Shown: positions 25,602-37,589 of the stretch, in pieces
How positions within the stretch are numbered: the stretch's first letter is position 1
Layout: each line of letters begins with the position of its first letter
NCBI RefSeq assembly: GCF_030161375.1
Contig: NZ_BSSQ01000001.1
Coordinates: 1-64,000 of the forward strand
Length of the DNA: 64,000 nt
DNA from: Paenibacillus glycanilyticus
GTDB lineage: Bacteria > Bacillota > Bacilli > Paenibacillales > Paenibacillaceae
Direction: 5' to 3'
Notes under the pieces: model-generated
What the model saw: the letters and a program-made list of their open reading frames with translations, nothing else
What the model was told of the DNA's origin: nothing
Database searches by the model: none
Position numbers and translations under genes: made by a program

Positions 25602-26720
25602 TTATATTCCTGATGCCATGCCGACATCGGACTGCTCTCCGTTGACTCTGACGATCATCGTGCTGAGCTGCTTCGACAAATCGATCTCATAAGGCGAGCC
25701 GAGTTGTTCTCCTGCTTCATTATATAACAGACGAACGATTGGACGATGCGGATACGAATGGTTGAAATCAACCACAACTCCAGTCTCCCCGGTATGAAGC
25801 TGTACCGTAATTCCAATCGGATAAATCGCAACTTTATCCCGGAACAGCTGTACCATATGCTGTTCGTACAAAGTACCGGTACCGGCATACAGCAGCTCGA
25901 TAGCTTGATGAGGCAGCATGGGCGAACGGTATACGCGATTCGTTGTCATGGCGTCATAGGAATCTACAAGGCCAATCCACTTGGCGTATTCATGGATCTC
26001 ATCCCCCGCTATGCCGCGCGGATAACCGCTTCCATCGATCCGTTCATGATGCTGGAAGGCACAATGGGCCACTACAAGCGGCATATTGGGCTCATCCTTG
26101 AGCAGCTCAAAGCCGAACTTGGCGTGATTCCTCATCATCTGGAACTCGTGGTCCGTTAAGGAGCCGGGTTTTTTCAGCACATCCATCGGAATTTGCGTTT
26201 TCCCTATATCATGAAGCAATGCGCCCATGCCGAGCTTCATTAATTCTTCTCTAGGGTATCCGTATGCGGAGCCCAGCAGTGTGGTATAGACACATACATT
26301 AAGCGAATGCTGATACAGATAGTCATCAACAATGCCCATATTCATCAGCATAATCATGGCGTCCTTATGGTTGGACAGGTCGTCTATAATCATGTTCATT
26401 ACTTGTTTGAAGGGTTGTGCAATATAGGGATAAGGCGCGCCTTTTTTCTGCTTCGGAAGGTCCATCATGGCGCGGAAATTCGATTTGATCTCTTTCAGAG
26501 CGAGACTGATCGTATTCTCGGAAATGATTTCCGGCATGACGATATCGTCCGTCCTCGGATCTTTAATGAATACATACTGAATACCATATTGGTCCAAGCG
26601 GACAATATGGCGGCTAGTCAATTCGATGTTTTCTCCTAAGAGGACTAAACCGTCGCCCGAGAAAATTTTTTTGGCAAGTCTCATGCCAGGCTGGCATTGT
26701 GTTATAGGTACCAAGCGCAT
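25602..26720 (-). CDS. HD-GYP domain cyclic-di-GMP phosphodiesterase (paralogue 1)
   Basis: 372 residues from the ATG at 26720, preceded by AAGGGG. The N-terminal 100 residues (MRLVPITQCQPGMRLAKKIF) form the small domain common to Bacillota HD-GYP proteins. The HD-GYP domain at about 140-310 shows HSLNVC, HDIGKTQIP, HHERIDGSGYPRG and DSYDAMTTNR, so the metal-binding His/Asp and the GYP signature are all intact. It should hydrolyse cyclic di-GMP. A second protein of the same layout is at 30295. No receiver domain, so the input signal is unclear. Confidence 0.9.
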   Translation of the reverse strand: MRLVPITQCQPGMRLAKKIFSGDGLVLLGENIELTSRHIVRLDQYGIQYVFIKDPRTDDIVMPEIISENTISLALKEIKSNFRAMMDLPKQKKGAPYPYIAQPFKQVMNMIIDDLSNHKDAMIMLMNMGIVDDYLYQHSLNVCVYTTLLGSAYGYPREELMKLGMGALLHDIGKTQIPMDVLKKPGSLTDHEFQMMRNHAKFGFELLKDEPNMPLVVAHCAFQHHERIDGSGYPRGIAGDEIHEYAKWIGLVDSYDAMTTNRVYRSPMLPHQAIELLYAGTGTLYEQHMVQLFRDKVAIYPIGITVQLHTGETGVVVDFNHSYPHRPIVRLLYNEAGEQLGSPYEIDLSKQLSTMIVRVNGEQSDVGMASGI

Positions 26721-26850
26721 AATCCCGATTCCCCTTAATACGGCGTCTATAACTATCATCCGAAGAAATAGATCTATATCTTTATATTCGGACAAAACTA
26801 GCCGTATTGTTAATGTAAGGGAAAATTTGTCGCTTGGCAACTATTTTACG

Positions 26851-28290
26851 CTAAAAATTCGACATTATTCTCCATCTTTCATAATGGCAGGCGGAAATAC
26901 CGTGACCACTGGCCAATTCCGAAGCAAGCAAATCCCGGATAAACTCAGGCAGATAGTAGGAGACGTCCTTCGCCCGTCCTAACGATAAGTAACCGATATG
27001 GAACGTAAACATATCAATGCTTCCCACAACATAATCCCTGCTATCCGAAAGCGGTTCGCCATTCACGGTGATCGACACAATTCGACTAAGTTCCGGAAGC
27101 GACGGGTCATATTCCACTTCCATGCCGTCGATCGCAAGCGTGCCAAGCACTTCCCCGCGGAAGCCGTATCCCTTAATCGGCATTCCTGTAAAACTTGGCA
27201 GCAACGCCTCTTCGAGCGCTGCTCTTATATTGGTGCCGCTAATCAGCATGCGGCACGGATTGATCGGCGACGGACAGAGGGCATGCAGCTGCCCCTCTGT
27301 CACGTCGCCCTGCTGCAGGCCGCCAAGCAGCTGCCCCGTATTTACGATGCCAATCTCGGCATCGGTATGGCGGCGCAGGCCGGCGGCCAGCAAGTTCCCG
27401 AGCGGCGATTCCCGCTCGGGGAGGGCGGGCAGCGGCGCATCCAGCCGGGTAATTACCCGGCTGAGCCGCAGCTTGCCCGCCTCGCGGTAGCCGCCGATAA
27501 TCGCGGCGGCTTCCGGATGCTCCGCATAGGCGGCCATCGGCACGCATGCTGCGCGAATAACCATGCGCTGTGCGCTCTCGTCCCGCTCGAGCTCCACGCG
27601 CCCGATCTGTTCGCCGAATTTCCCGGCGGCGCAAATCGAGGTGCCGCCGATAACCAGCGGCTCCTCTAACAAATGATGCGTATGCCCGCCCATGATCAGA
27701 TCGATGCCGGGTACTTGCTCGGCTAATTGTTTATCTATATTAATGCCGAGATGCGACATCACGGCAATAACGTCCGCTTGCTCTCTTAATTTCTTGACTT
27801 CTTCGCCAATCGCCTCGAGCGGATCCGTCAAATCCCAGCCAAGCAATTCGTAGAAATCCGTATAACGGGTAGTCGCGGCAATTAGTCCGATCTTGATGCC
27901 GCCTTTCTCCACAATCATGCTTGGCAGCATCCACTCCGGCAGCTTGCCCGAATCCGTCTCGCGCATGTTGGCGCCAAGAATCGTAAAGTTCGCATCGCGG
28001 TATACCCGCTCAAGTGTCTCCTTCGAATACGTAAGCCCTTCGTTGTTGCCAAGCGTAATCGCATCGTAGCCCGCGGCGTTTAATAACGCGATGTTAACCA
28101 TGCCGTCGCTGCCTTCGGTCTCCAGCCGAATCCGGTCCATATGATCGCCGATATCCAGGCAGAGAAGATGGTCTCCGCCTTGGATCGTCCGCTGCTCTTC
28201 GATATAAGAAGCGATTCTCGCCGCATTCTCGAGACGGCTGTGAATATCGTTGCTATGCAGAATGATGATGGGTCTATTAGAGAATGTCAT
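26851..28290 (-). CDS. yunD: 5'-nucleotidase-family metallophosphoesterase (YunD-like)
   Basis: 479 residues. The metallophosphatase half shows ILHSNDIHSR (DxH), IGDHMD, LGNNE, SHLG and GGHTHH, which bind two metals. The second half is the 5'-nucleotidase C-terminal domain (ESPLGNLLAAGLR, GQLLGGLQQGDVT). No signal peptide, so it is cytoplasmic, unlike secreted UshA-type enzymes. In Bacillus YunD belongs to the purine-salvage-related genes; the substrate here is inferred to be a nucleotide. Its stop is 15 bp after moaA's in the reading order moaA then this gene. Confidence 0.88.
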   Translation of the reverse strand: MTFSNRPIIILHSNDIHSRLENAARIASYIEEQRTIQGGDHLLCLDIGDHMDRIRLETEGSDGMVNIALLNAAGYDAITLGNNEGLTYSKETLERVYRDANFTILGANMRETDSGKLPEWMLPSMIVEKGGIKIGLIAATTRYTDFYELLGWDLTDPLEAIGEEVKKLREQADVIAVMSHLGINIDKQLAEQVPGIDLIMGGHTHHLLEEPLVIGGTSICAAGKFGEQIGRVELERDESAQRMVIRAACVPMAAYAEHPEAAAIIGGYREAGKLRLSRVITRLDAPLPALPERESPLGNLLAAGLRRHTDAEIGIVNTGQLLGGLQQGDVTEGQLHALCPSPINPCRMLISGTNIRAALEEALLPSFTGMPIKGYGFRGEVLGTLAIDGMEVEYDPSLPELSRIVSITVNGEPLSDSRDYVVGSIDMFTFHIGYLSLGRAKDVSYYLPEFIRDLLASELASGHGISACHYERWRIMSNF

Positions 28291-28305
28291 GCCTGCCTCC
28301 TCAGA

Positions 28306-29316
28306 TCACCCGCCGATTTGTGACATGCGGCGGTCGGTCGGTGTATGGGTTAACGCCTCATTTGCGAGTTTTGCCGCCATTTCATGATTTTCCGGCTTCA
28401 GGTCCATTGCTCTGTAAAAAATATTTCGCATGGCTTCCGGATCGCCTAACGCTTCCTTCACATTGAGTTCATCCACCCAATACAGGCATGGCTTCATCGA
28501 ACCGTCCGCCGTCAGACGGAGCCGGTTGCAGCTCTTGCAGAAATGGTCGCTGACCGGATGAATAAGTCCAAAAGAGCCTTGGCCGCCTTCCATCTGCCAA
28601 TCATCCGACGGACCATTTCCCTTTACGTTTAATCTTCTTGTAATCGTATAACCTTCACGCTCCGCCGCATCGAGTACATGCGACAACGGCAAATAATGGT
28701 TGCGCCAATTCTCGTCCGCGTGACCAATCGGCATATATTCAATAAACCTGACATGCATCGGCTGTTCGTAAGCCAGCTTCAGGAAAGCCGCAATCTCATC
28801 CTCGTTTATGCCTTTAAGCAGCACGCAGTTCAGCTTAATCGGAGCAAGCCCGACACGTCCGGCTGCTTCAATACCTTCTATAACGCGTTTCAAATCGCCT
28901 CTGCGGGCAATGAATTTAAATCTCGTTGGATCCAGCGTATCGAGGCTAATGTTGACCCGGTTTAAGCCAGCAGCCTTTAGCGCTTCGGCATGTTTGCCGA
29001 GCAGCATGCCATTGGTCGTCAACGCTATGTCCTCAATGCCCGGAATCGCCTTCAACCTGCGAATCAAGCCGTCCAGACCAGGGCGTACTAGCGGTTCGCC
29101 GCCCGTGATTCGAAGCTTCGAAATACCAAGTTCCGCTGCCGTTTCCACAACCTGAACGATATGATCGTAACTTAGAAGATTGCTGGCGTCCTCGAACTCC
29201 ATTCCTTCCTCGGGCATGCAATATAAACAACGCAGATTGCATCGATCTGTAACCGAAATACGCAAGTAATCGTGTTCTCTCCCGAAACGGTCCACCAATG
29301 GGGGCATGCCTCTCAC
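28306..29316 (-). CDS. moaA: GTP 3',8-cyclase MoaA
   Basis: 336 residues. First enzyme of molybdenum cofactor synthesis: a radical SAM enzyme turning GTP into 3',8-cyclo-GTP. The N-terminal cluster CNLRCLYC, the SAM-binding TGGEPL and the C-terminal second-cluster cysteines FCKSCNRLRL...CLY are all present, as is the strictly needed Gly-Gly C-terminus (SQIGG). Divergent from the moaD-moaE fusion, 89 bp away. The remaining cofactor genes (moaB, moaC, mogA) are not in the window. Confidence 0.96.
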   Translation of the reverse strand: MRGMPPLVDRFGREHDYLRISVTDRCNLRCLYCMPEEGMEFEDASNLLSYDHIVQVVETAAELGISKLRITGGEPLVRPGLDGLIRRLKAIPGIEDIALTTNGMLLGKHAEALKAAGLNRVNISLDTLDPTRFKFIARRGDLKRVIEGIEAAGRVGLAPIKLNCVLLKGINEDEIAAFLKLAYEQPMHVRFIEYMPIGHADENWRNHYLPLSHVLDAAEREGYTITRRLNVKGNGPSDDWQMEGGQGSFGLIHPVSDHFCKSCNRLRLTADGSMKPCLYWVDELNVKEALGDPEAMRNIFYRAMDLKPENHEMAAKLANEALTHTPTDRRMSQIGG

Positions 29317-29405
29317 TCCTTTTCTCTGCTACTAGAATAACATTTTTCAACTGATTATGGTATGCTAATACGGAGTTCAACCTAATTAATGAGAGGTTAT
29401 ATGAC

Positions 29406-30155
29406 ATGACATACACTTGGAAAATACAACTGTTTGCAGGGCTGGCTGGCCGTTTCGGCAGCCCCGTTATTCATATCGAGAAGGATGCGCCTTCCATGAC
29501 GGTAGCCGCTCTGAAGCAAGAACTAGCTGACCAATATCCGCAGGAGGCTGATCTGATTCGGATTTCGTTCGTCGCATGCAATCAGACTTACGCCTCGGAT
29601 GAGACCGTCATTCAGGCAACGGACGAGCTTGCCGTCCTTCCTCCCGTATCGGGCGGAGAACCGGAGGATCAAGAACCGGATTCGCAAGAATGCGTATCCG
29701 CAAACGGCCATTATGTGATAACCAAACATCCGATAACTTCCGATGAAGTTCTTGCCAAAGTAATCGTACCCGAGCATGGTGCGGCGATTGCGTTTGTTGG
29801 AACAACCCGCGAGTGGACGAACGGCCAACGTACCGTGCGGCTTGAATATGAAGCCTATGCGCCTATGGCTGTTCGGACGATGGAGCAGATCGGCGCCGAG
29901 CTTAACGAACGTTGGCCCGGTACCCATTGTGCGATCTCGCACCGTATTGGCGTTGTGGATCTTGCGGAGACCAGTGTAGTCATTGCCGTTTCCTCGCCGC
30001 ACCGCGATGCTTGTTACGACGCCAGCCGTTATGCGATCGAAAGACTGAAGCAAATTGTTCCGGTCTGGAAAAAAGAAATATGGGAAGACGGTTCTGAGTG
30101 GAAAGGCCATCAGTTAGGGAGTCCTTGGAACCCAATAGAAACATTATCCAATTAG
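29406..30155 (+). CDS. Fused molybdopterin synthase MoaD-MoaE
   Basis: 249 residues. Residues 1-84 are MoaD, a ubiquitin-fold sulfur carrier, ending VSGG at positions 83-84. An acidic linker of about 20 residues follows. Residues about 103-249 are MoaE, with RRxR-less but otherwise conserved SHRIG, SPHR and the catalytic-lysine region VWKKEIWEDGSEWK. MoaD works only with a free C-terminal Gly-Gly thiocarboxylate, so the chain should be cut after Gly84, as reported for mycobacterial MoaX. The start ATG at 29406 has GAGAGG upstream. Divergently arranged with moaA. Confidence 0.92.
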   Translation: MTYTWKIQLFAGLAGRFGSPVIHIEKDAPSMTVAALKQELADQYPQEADLIRISFVACNQTYASDETVIQATDELAVLPPVSGGEPEDQEPDSQECVSANGHYVITKHPITSDEVLAKVIVPEHGAAIAFVGTTREWTNGQRTVRLEYEAYAPMAVRTMEQIGAELNERWPGTHCAISHRIGVVDLAETSVVIAVSSPHRDACYDASRYAIERLKQIVPVWKKEIWEDGSEWKGHQLGSPWNPIETLSN

Positions 30156-30294
30156 TGGAATAATTATTTTACAAGTGGGACCGAAAGTATAGGACAATAG
30201 TCATAATTTCTCGCCCCTCTTATTGCCATAACATTCATTCATTGTTACTATTACATCATACATACCGTTCATAATTTACTATTGAGGTGCAACG

Positions 30295-31359
30295 ATGAGG
30301 CTGCATATTTCTGATTTAAAAGAGGGAGATATTTTACTCAAGGACACCTTTAACGGTTACGGCCTGCATGTTTTGTCCAAGAGTACCGTTCTAACGCACA
30401 AGGATATTGCGAAGCTGTTTCAGCATCAAGTTGACTATGTTGACATTGAGGACCGGAGAACTACTGAGCAACCTGATCATCGAACACTGGAAAATTCCGT
30501 TCACCCCAAATGGCTGCCAAACGTACGGCCCGATTACGAGAACGCCGTCAAAGGCTTCCAGGATTTGTTCTTGAAAGCAACCGCCGGCGGAGTCGTGAAC
30601 CAGGATGAAGTTGCAGCTGCCTTCTCGCCTCTTCTGAAAAATTTCCAAATGGAGCGCGATGTCGTCTCCATGCTGCTGCTCTTGAATACGGCAGACGATT
30701 ATACTTACCAGCATTCCGTTCAAGTTGGGATGTTGTCTTATTACCTTGCTTCCTGGCTTGGCTACACGGAATTGGAAGCGCTTGAGATCTCCAAAGCCGG
30801 TTATCTTCATGACATTGGCAAGAGCAGAATTTCGTCCAGCATTCTGGACAAGCCTGCCAAGCTTACCGAACAGGAATTTGAAGAAGTAAAGAAGCATACG
30901 CTTTACGGGCATGAAATTATTCAACAATCTTTCCATGATCAATCGGAATTTTTGTCCGTTAGCGCCCTGCAGCATCATGAACGAATCGACGGCAGCGGAT
31001 ATCCATACGGCCTGCATGGCGATGAGATACATCCCGTAGCGAAAATCATTGCCGTTGTAGACATTTACAGCGCGATGATCTCCGAGCGCGTCTACAAGAA
31101 GAAACGCGATTTGTTCTATGTCCTCAAGGAACTCTACAAGATGAGTTTTAACGAGCTCGATGCCCGCACGACCCATACGTTTATCAAACATATGATTCCT
31201 AACTTTATCGGTAAAAAAGCCGTTCTCGAGAGCGGCGAGGTTGGCACGATCATTATGACTCATCCAACCGAATTTTTCAGGCCGCTTATTCAGATTGGCG
31301 AACAGTTTATCGATCTGACCGTAGACCGCGATTATGAGATTAAAGCCATTATTTTCTAG
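30295..31359 (+). CDS. HD-GYP domain cyclic-di-GMP phosphodiesterase (paralogue 2)
   Basis: 354 residues. Same layout as the protein at 25602: N-terminal MRLHISDLKEGDILLKDTF, then the HD-GYP domain with HDIGKSRIS, HHERIDGSGYPYG and DIYSAMISERV intact. ATG with TTGAGGTG upstream. It is transcribed alone, with a clean terminator. Its likely role is lowering cyclic di-GMP, which would affect motility and biofilm. The presence of two near-twins flanking the moa/yunD block suggests an old duplication. Confidence 0.9.
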   Translation: MRLHISDLKEGDILLKDTFNGYGLHVLSKSTVLTHKDIAKLFQHQVDYVDIEDRRTTEQPDHRTLENSVHPKWLPNVRPDYENAVKGFQDLFLKATAGGVVNQDEVAAAFSPLLKNFQMERDVVSMLLLLNTADDYTYQHSVQVGMLSYYLASWLGYTELEALEISKAGYLHDIGKSRISSSILDKPAKLTEQEFEEVKKHTLYGHEIIQQSFHDQSEFLSVSALQHHERIDGSGYPYGLHGDEIHPVAKIIAVVDIYSAMISERVYKKKRDLFYVLKELYKMSFNELDARTTHTFIKHMIPNFIGKKAVLESGEVGTIIMTHPTEFFRPLIQIGEQFIDLTVDRDYEIKAIIF

Positions 31360-31383
31360 CTTTGTATGGCAGCCAGCATGAAG

Positions 31384-31414
31384 AAAGCCCGTCCTTAGTG
31401 GACGGGCTTTTTAT
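31384..31414 (+). terminator. Terminator after the second HD-GYP gene
   Basis: Hairpin AAAGCCCGTCC/GGACGGGCTTT followed by TTATT. Perfect 11-bp stem. Confidence 0.9.
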
Positions 31415-31420
31415 TATGCC

Positions 31421-31457
31421 AAAAAAATACGTGTCCGAGATGAAGTTCTCGGACACG
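31421..31457 (-). terminator. Terminator of the suf operon
   Basis: Hairpin GTGTCCGAGA/TCTCGGACAC followed on the minus strand by TATTTTTTT, 15 bp beyond the sufB stop. Confidence 0.9.
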
Positions 31458-31471
31458 CATCCCTATCTTTA

Positions 31472-32869
31472 TTAACCGATCGAACCTTCCATTTCGAACT
31501 TGATGAGACGGTTCATCTCAACCGCATATTCCATCGGAAGTTCTTTCGTGAACGGCTCGATGAAGCCCATTACGATCATTTGCGTTGCTTCCGCTTCGGA
31601 CAATCCGCGGCTCATCAGGTAGAACAGCTGGTCCTCGGATACCTTCGATACGGTTGCTTCGTGCTCAAGCGTAATGTTGTCGTTCATGATCTCGTTGTAA
31701 GGAATCGTATCGGATGTCGACTCGTTATCGAGAATAAGCGTATCACACTTAATGTTCGACTTCGAACCTTCGGAGTTGCGTCCGAAGGAAGCAAGACCGC
31801 GGTACGTTACTTTACCGCCATGTTTCGAGATCGATTTCGATACGATCGTCGAAGTTGTGTCTGGAGCCAGGTGAAGCATTTTCGCGCCTGCATCCTGGTG
31901 CTGGCCTTTGCCTGCAACAGCGATGGAAAGTACCATGCCTTTTGCGCCGCGGCCCTTCAGAATAACAGCAGGGTATTTCATAGTCAGCTTGGAGCCGATG
32001 TTGCCGTCAACCCATTCCATCGTCGCGTTTTCTTCTGCAACCGCACGTTTTGTAACGAGGTTGTAGATGTTAGGCGCCCAGTTCTGGATTGTCGTATAAC
32101 GGCAGCGAGCGTTCTTCTTAACGAGAATCTCTACAACCGCGCTATGCAGCGAGTTTGTGCTGTAGATTGGAGCCGTACAGCCTTCTACGTAGTGTACGAA
32201 GCTGTCTTCGTCAGCAATGATCAGCGTACGCTCGAATTGACCCATGTTCTCGGAGTTAATGCGGAAGTAAGCTTGCAGAGGCACTTCGCATTTTACGCCT
32301 TTTGGTACGTAGATAAAGCTGCCGCCGGACCATACCGCACTGTTCAGAGCAGCAAATTTGTTGTCCGTACGCGGGATGATTGTGCTGAAATATTCTTTAA
32401 CGAGATCCGGATATTCGCGAAGAGCCGTATCCATGTCTGTAAAGATAACGCCTTGCTTCTCCAGGTCTTCTTGCATGCTGTGGTAGACAACCTCGGACTC
32501 GTATTGAGCCGATACGCCCGCAAGGAACTTTTGCTCCGCTTCAGGGATACCCAGCTTATCGAATGTTTCTTTGATTTCTTGCGGTACTTCTTCCCATGTC
32601 TTGCCTTGTTTCTCGGACGGCTTAACATAGTATTGAATGTCGCTGAAATCCAGATCAGCCATGTCGCCGCCCCAGTTAGGCATCGGCATTTTGTTGAATT
32701 GCTCCAGCGATTTCAGACGGAACTCGAGCATCCACTCGGGTTCGCCCTTCATCTCGGAAATCGTGCGAACGATCTCTTCCGTTAATCCTTTACCGGATTG
32801 GAAGACCGCTTTATGCTCGTCACGGAAACCATACTTATAATCTTCCATTTCAGGCATTGTTCCTGGCAT
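31472..32869 (-). CDS. sufB: Fe-S cluster scaffold SufB
   Basis: 465 residues. Core scaffold of the SufBCD complex on which iron-sulfur clusters are built. Beta-helix family motifs are visible ([61 protein letters not shown]). Last gene of sufC-sufD-sufS-sufU-sufB, the standard Bacillota order. The ATG at 32869 has AAAGGAG 11 bases upstream. Followed by the operon terminator. Confidence 0.97.
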   Translation of the reverse strand: MPGTMPEMEDYKYGFRDEHKAVFQSGKGLTEEIVRTISEMKGEPEWMLEFRLKSLEQFNKMPMPNWGGDMADLDFSDIQYYVKPSEKQGKTWEEVPQEIKETFDKLGIPEAEQKFLAGVSAQYESEVVYHSMQEDLEKQGVIFTDMDTALREYPDLVKEYFSTIIPRTDNKFAALNSAVWSGGSFIYVPKGVKCEVPLQAYFRINSENMGQFERTLIIADEDSFVHYVEGCTAPIYSTNSLHSAVVEILVKKNARCRYTTIQNWAPNIYNLVTKRAVAEENATMEWVDGNIGSKLTMKYPAVILKGRGAKGMVLSIAVAGKGQHQDAGAKMLHLAPDTTSTIVSKSISKHGGKVTYRGLASFGRNSEGSKSNIKCDTLILDNESTSDTIPYNEIMNDNITLEHEATVSKVSEDQLFYLMSRGLSEAEATQMIVMGFIEPFTKELPMEYAVEMNRLIKFEMEGSIG

Positions 32870-32904
32870 GGTTATTCACACTCCTTTATTTAATTATACC
32901 CCTA

Positions 32905-35847
<2,943 letters not shown>

Positions 35848-35872
35848 CCCGTTATGCTCCCTTCTCCGCCGA

Positions 35873-36652
35873 TTAAGCTTGGCCTACTGTTTCGTCAACA
35901 ATGCCGAGTTCTTCTTTAACCCAATCGTAACCTTCGTTCTCAAGACGCTGAGCAAGCTCAGGACCGCCGGATTTCACGATGCGGCCTTGCATCATAACGT
36001 GTACGAAGTCTGGAGTAATGTAGTTCAGCAAACGCTGGTAGTGAGTGATGATCAGGAATCCGCGGTCTTCGGAACGCATAGCGTTAACGCCGTTGGATAC
36101 GATTTTCAGAGCGTCGATGTCAAGACCGGAGTCGATCTCGTCAAGTACAACGATCTTAGGATCAAGCATAGCCATTTGAAGAATCTCGTTACGTTTCTTC
36201 TCGCCGCCGGAGAAACCTTCGTTCAAATAACGGTGAGCGAACTCAGGGTTCATTTCGAGTTCTTTCATTTTCTTTTCCATTTGGCGGATGAACTTGATCA
36301 GAGAAATTTCTTCGCCTTCTTCACGGCGCGCGTTGATCGCGCTGCGCAGGAAGTCGGAGTTTGTAACGCCCGGAATCTCGCTTGGATATTGCATCGCAAG
36401 GAACAGACCGGCGCGTGCTCTTTCGTCTACGCTCATCTCGAGCAGGTCTTCGCCGTCGATTGTAGCCGAGCCTTCTGTTACTTCATATTTCGGGTGACCC
36501 ATCAGCGCGGAAGCAAGCGTACTTTTACCAGTACCGTTTGGACCCATGATTGCATGGATTTCTCCGCCTTTGATTTCAAGGTTAATGCCTTTCAAAATCT
36601 CTTTTCCTTCGATCTCTGCTTTCAGGCCATCGATGACAAAATGTGTTGCCAT
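35873..36652 (-). CDS. sufC: Fe-S assembly ATPase SufC
   Basis: 259 residues from the ATG at 36652 ([10 protein letters not shown]), which has GGAGGGA about 11 bases before it; the frame is open further but without support. ABC-type ATPase: Walker [10 protein letters not shown], signature [10 protein letters not shown], Walker [14 protein letters not shown]. Drives the SufBCD scaffold. First gene of the operon. Confidence 0.97.
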   Translation of the reverse strand: MATHFVIDGLKAEIEGKEILKGINLEIKGGEIHAIMGPNGTGKSTLASALMGHPKYEVTEGSATIDGEDLLEMSVDERARAGLFLAMQYPSEIPGVTNSDFLRSAINARREEGEEISLIKFIRQMEKKMKELEMNPEFAHRYLNEGFSGGEKKRNEILQMAMLDPKIVVLDEIDSGLDIDALKIVSNGVNAMRSEDRGFLIITHYQRLLNYITPDFVHVMMQGRIVKSGGPELAQRLENEGYDWVKEELGIVDETVGQA

Positions 36653-36724
36653 AATATTGTTATCCCTCCAAGGTTGGTAATCGGATTTTAGGTTCAACCC
36701 TATAAACAAATCCCAAATGGGAAT

Positions 36725-36753
36725 ATTATAGAGTGATTCTCATTGATTCTCAA
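36725..36753 (-). promoter_or_regulatory. suf operon promoter overlapping a repeated TGAGAATCA element
   Basis: On the minus strand TTGAGA, 17 bases, TATAAT. The -35 and spacer contain TGAGAATCA twice, one base apart (36734-36752), which resembles half-sites bound by Fur-family repressors. The placement over the -35 and spacer predicts repression. The transcription start would lie about 65 bp before sufC. Confidence 0.6.
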
Positions 36754-36811
36754 TAATTATTTTATTATAAGTTTGATTATTAATCAATGCGAGAACGTCC
36801 TGAGACTGGAA

Positions 36812-37417
36812 TTACGCGCCACCCGAAATATCGCTTCCTATTAATGACTGTTTGATTTCCTTGATTTTCTTTGCAAACTCATCATCGGACAAAACCGGGG
36901 TCATTACGGACTGAGGCATTCCTTCATCCAGTTTTACCCAAGATTTGCATCCGTTATAAGCAGGCTGCATCGGCAATTCGACCGGCTCTTCCAGTCGGTA
37001 TACTCGAAGCAGCAGCAAATGCAGCGGCTTGGCGCGCTTCCATTTGAGCCGTTCTTCCGCGAAAGCGTCCGTCCAAATGTGATAATTCCGAATCCGGTCC
37101 AACGTCTCTTGGTCCGTGATCTCGATATCCTCCACCGCTTCCGCATAAGAGCCTAGCTTAATCGTAGGCATGTCAGGCGTCCAGCCCTGCATGGTCCCTT
37201 GAATTTGGCCTTGGTATTCCTCTTTCAGCAAATGTTCCTTCTGATGTTCAAAAGCCGGCATGAGATAGAAGCCTTTGCTCACCAATTGAAAGTCGCGGGT
37301 TTCCTCAATGATCCCGCCTTTGCGCATAACAAGCATAAGTTGCCCTTCTTGCAGCGCTTTTACCGTTACGGCCCATTCTTTTAATGCAACCGGTTCGCGT
37401 GATTGAGCTGCCTCCAT
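36812..37417 (-). CDS. DUF1802 family protein
   Basis: 201 residues, cytoplasmic. Family features are KEWAVTVKALQEGQLMLVMRKGGI near the N-terminus and YHIWTDAFAEERLKWK in the middle. Function unknown across the family; it is sometimes found near nucleic-acid-related enzymes. ATG with AGGAGGGG about 9 bases upstream. Single gene. Confidence 0.8.
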   Translation of the reverse strand: MEAAQSREPVALKEWAVTVKALQEGQLMLVMRKGGIIEETRDFQLVSKGFYLMPAFEHQKEHLLKEEYQGQIQGTMQGWTPDMPTIKLGSYAEAVEDIEITDQETLDRIRNYHIWTDAFAEERLKWKRAKPLHLLLLRVYRLEEPVELPMQPAYNGCKSWVKLDEGMPQSVMTPVLSDDEFAKKIKEIKQSLIGSDISGGA

Positions 37418-37495
37418 TTGTCGTTCCCCTCCTAAAAATGAGATTAATCAACGTCGCTTGTCCTTAATCACGTAACATTATATCATTTGAAGGTA

Positions 37496-37524
37496 TTCCA
37501 AGGCGAAATAATATCCGCTATACT
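37496..37524 (+). promoter_or_regulatory. Candidate mtnKA promoter
   Basis: TTCCAA, 17 bases, TATACT, about 65 bp before the mtnK start. The -35 is weak. No S-box (SAM) riboswitch or T-box is visible in the 170 bp upstream, unlike the arrangement known from Bacillus. Confidence 0.4.
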
Positions 37525-37589
37525 ATGTTGAGGACTTTACTCGGCATTATGTTGCCTTTTATAAATATGAACCCGGAGGTGGACGAACC

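Noticed and set aside
29317-29405. Moco riboswitch before moaA or the moaD-moaE fusion
   Set aside because: The 89-bp divergent region is too short and lacks the expected fold.
37430-37589. SAM riboswitch before mtnK
   Set aside because: Looked for because mtnKA is S-box regulated in Bacillus; the conserved core is not present.
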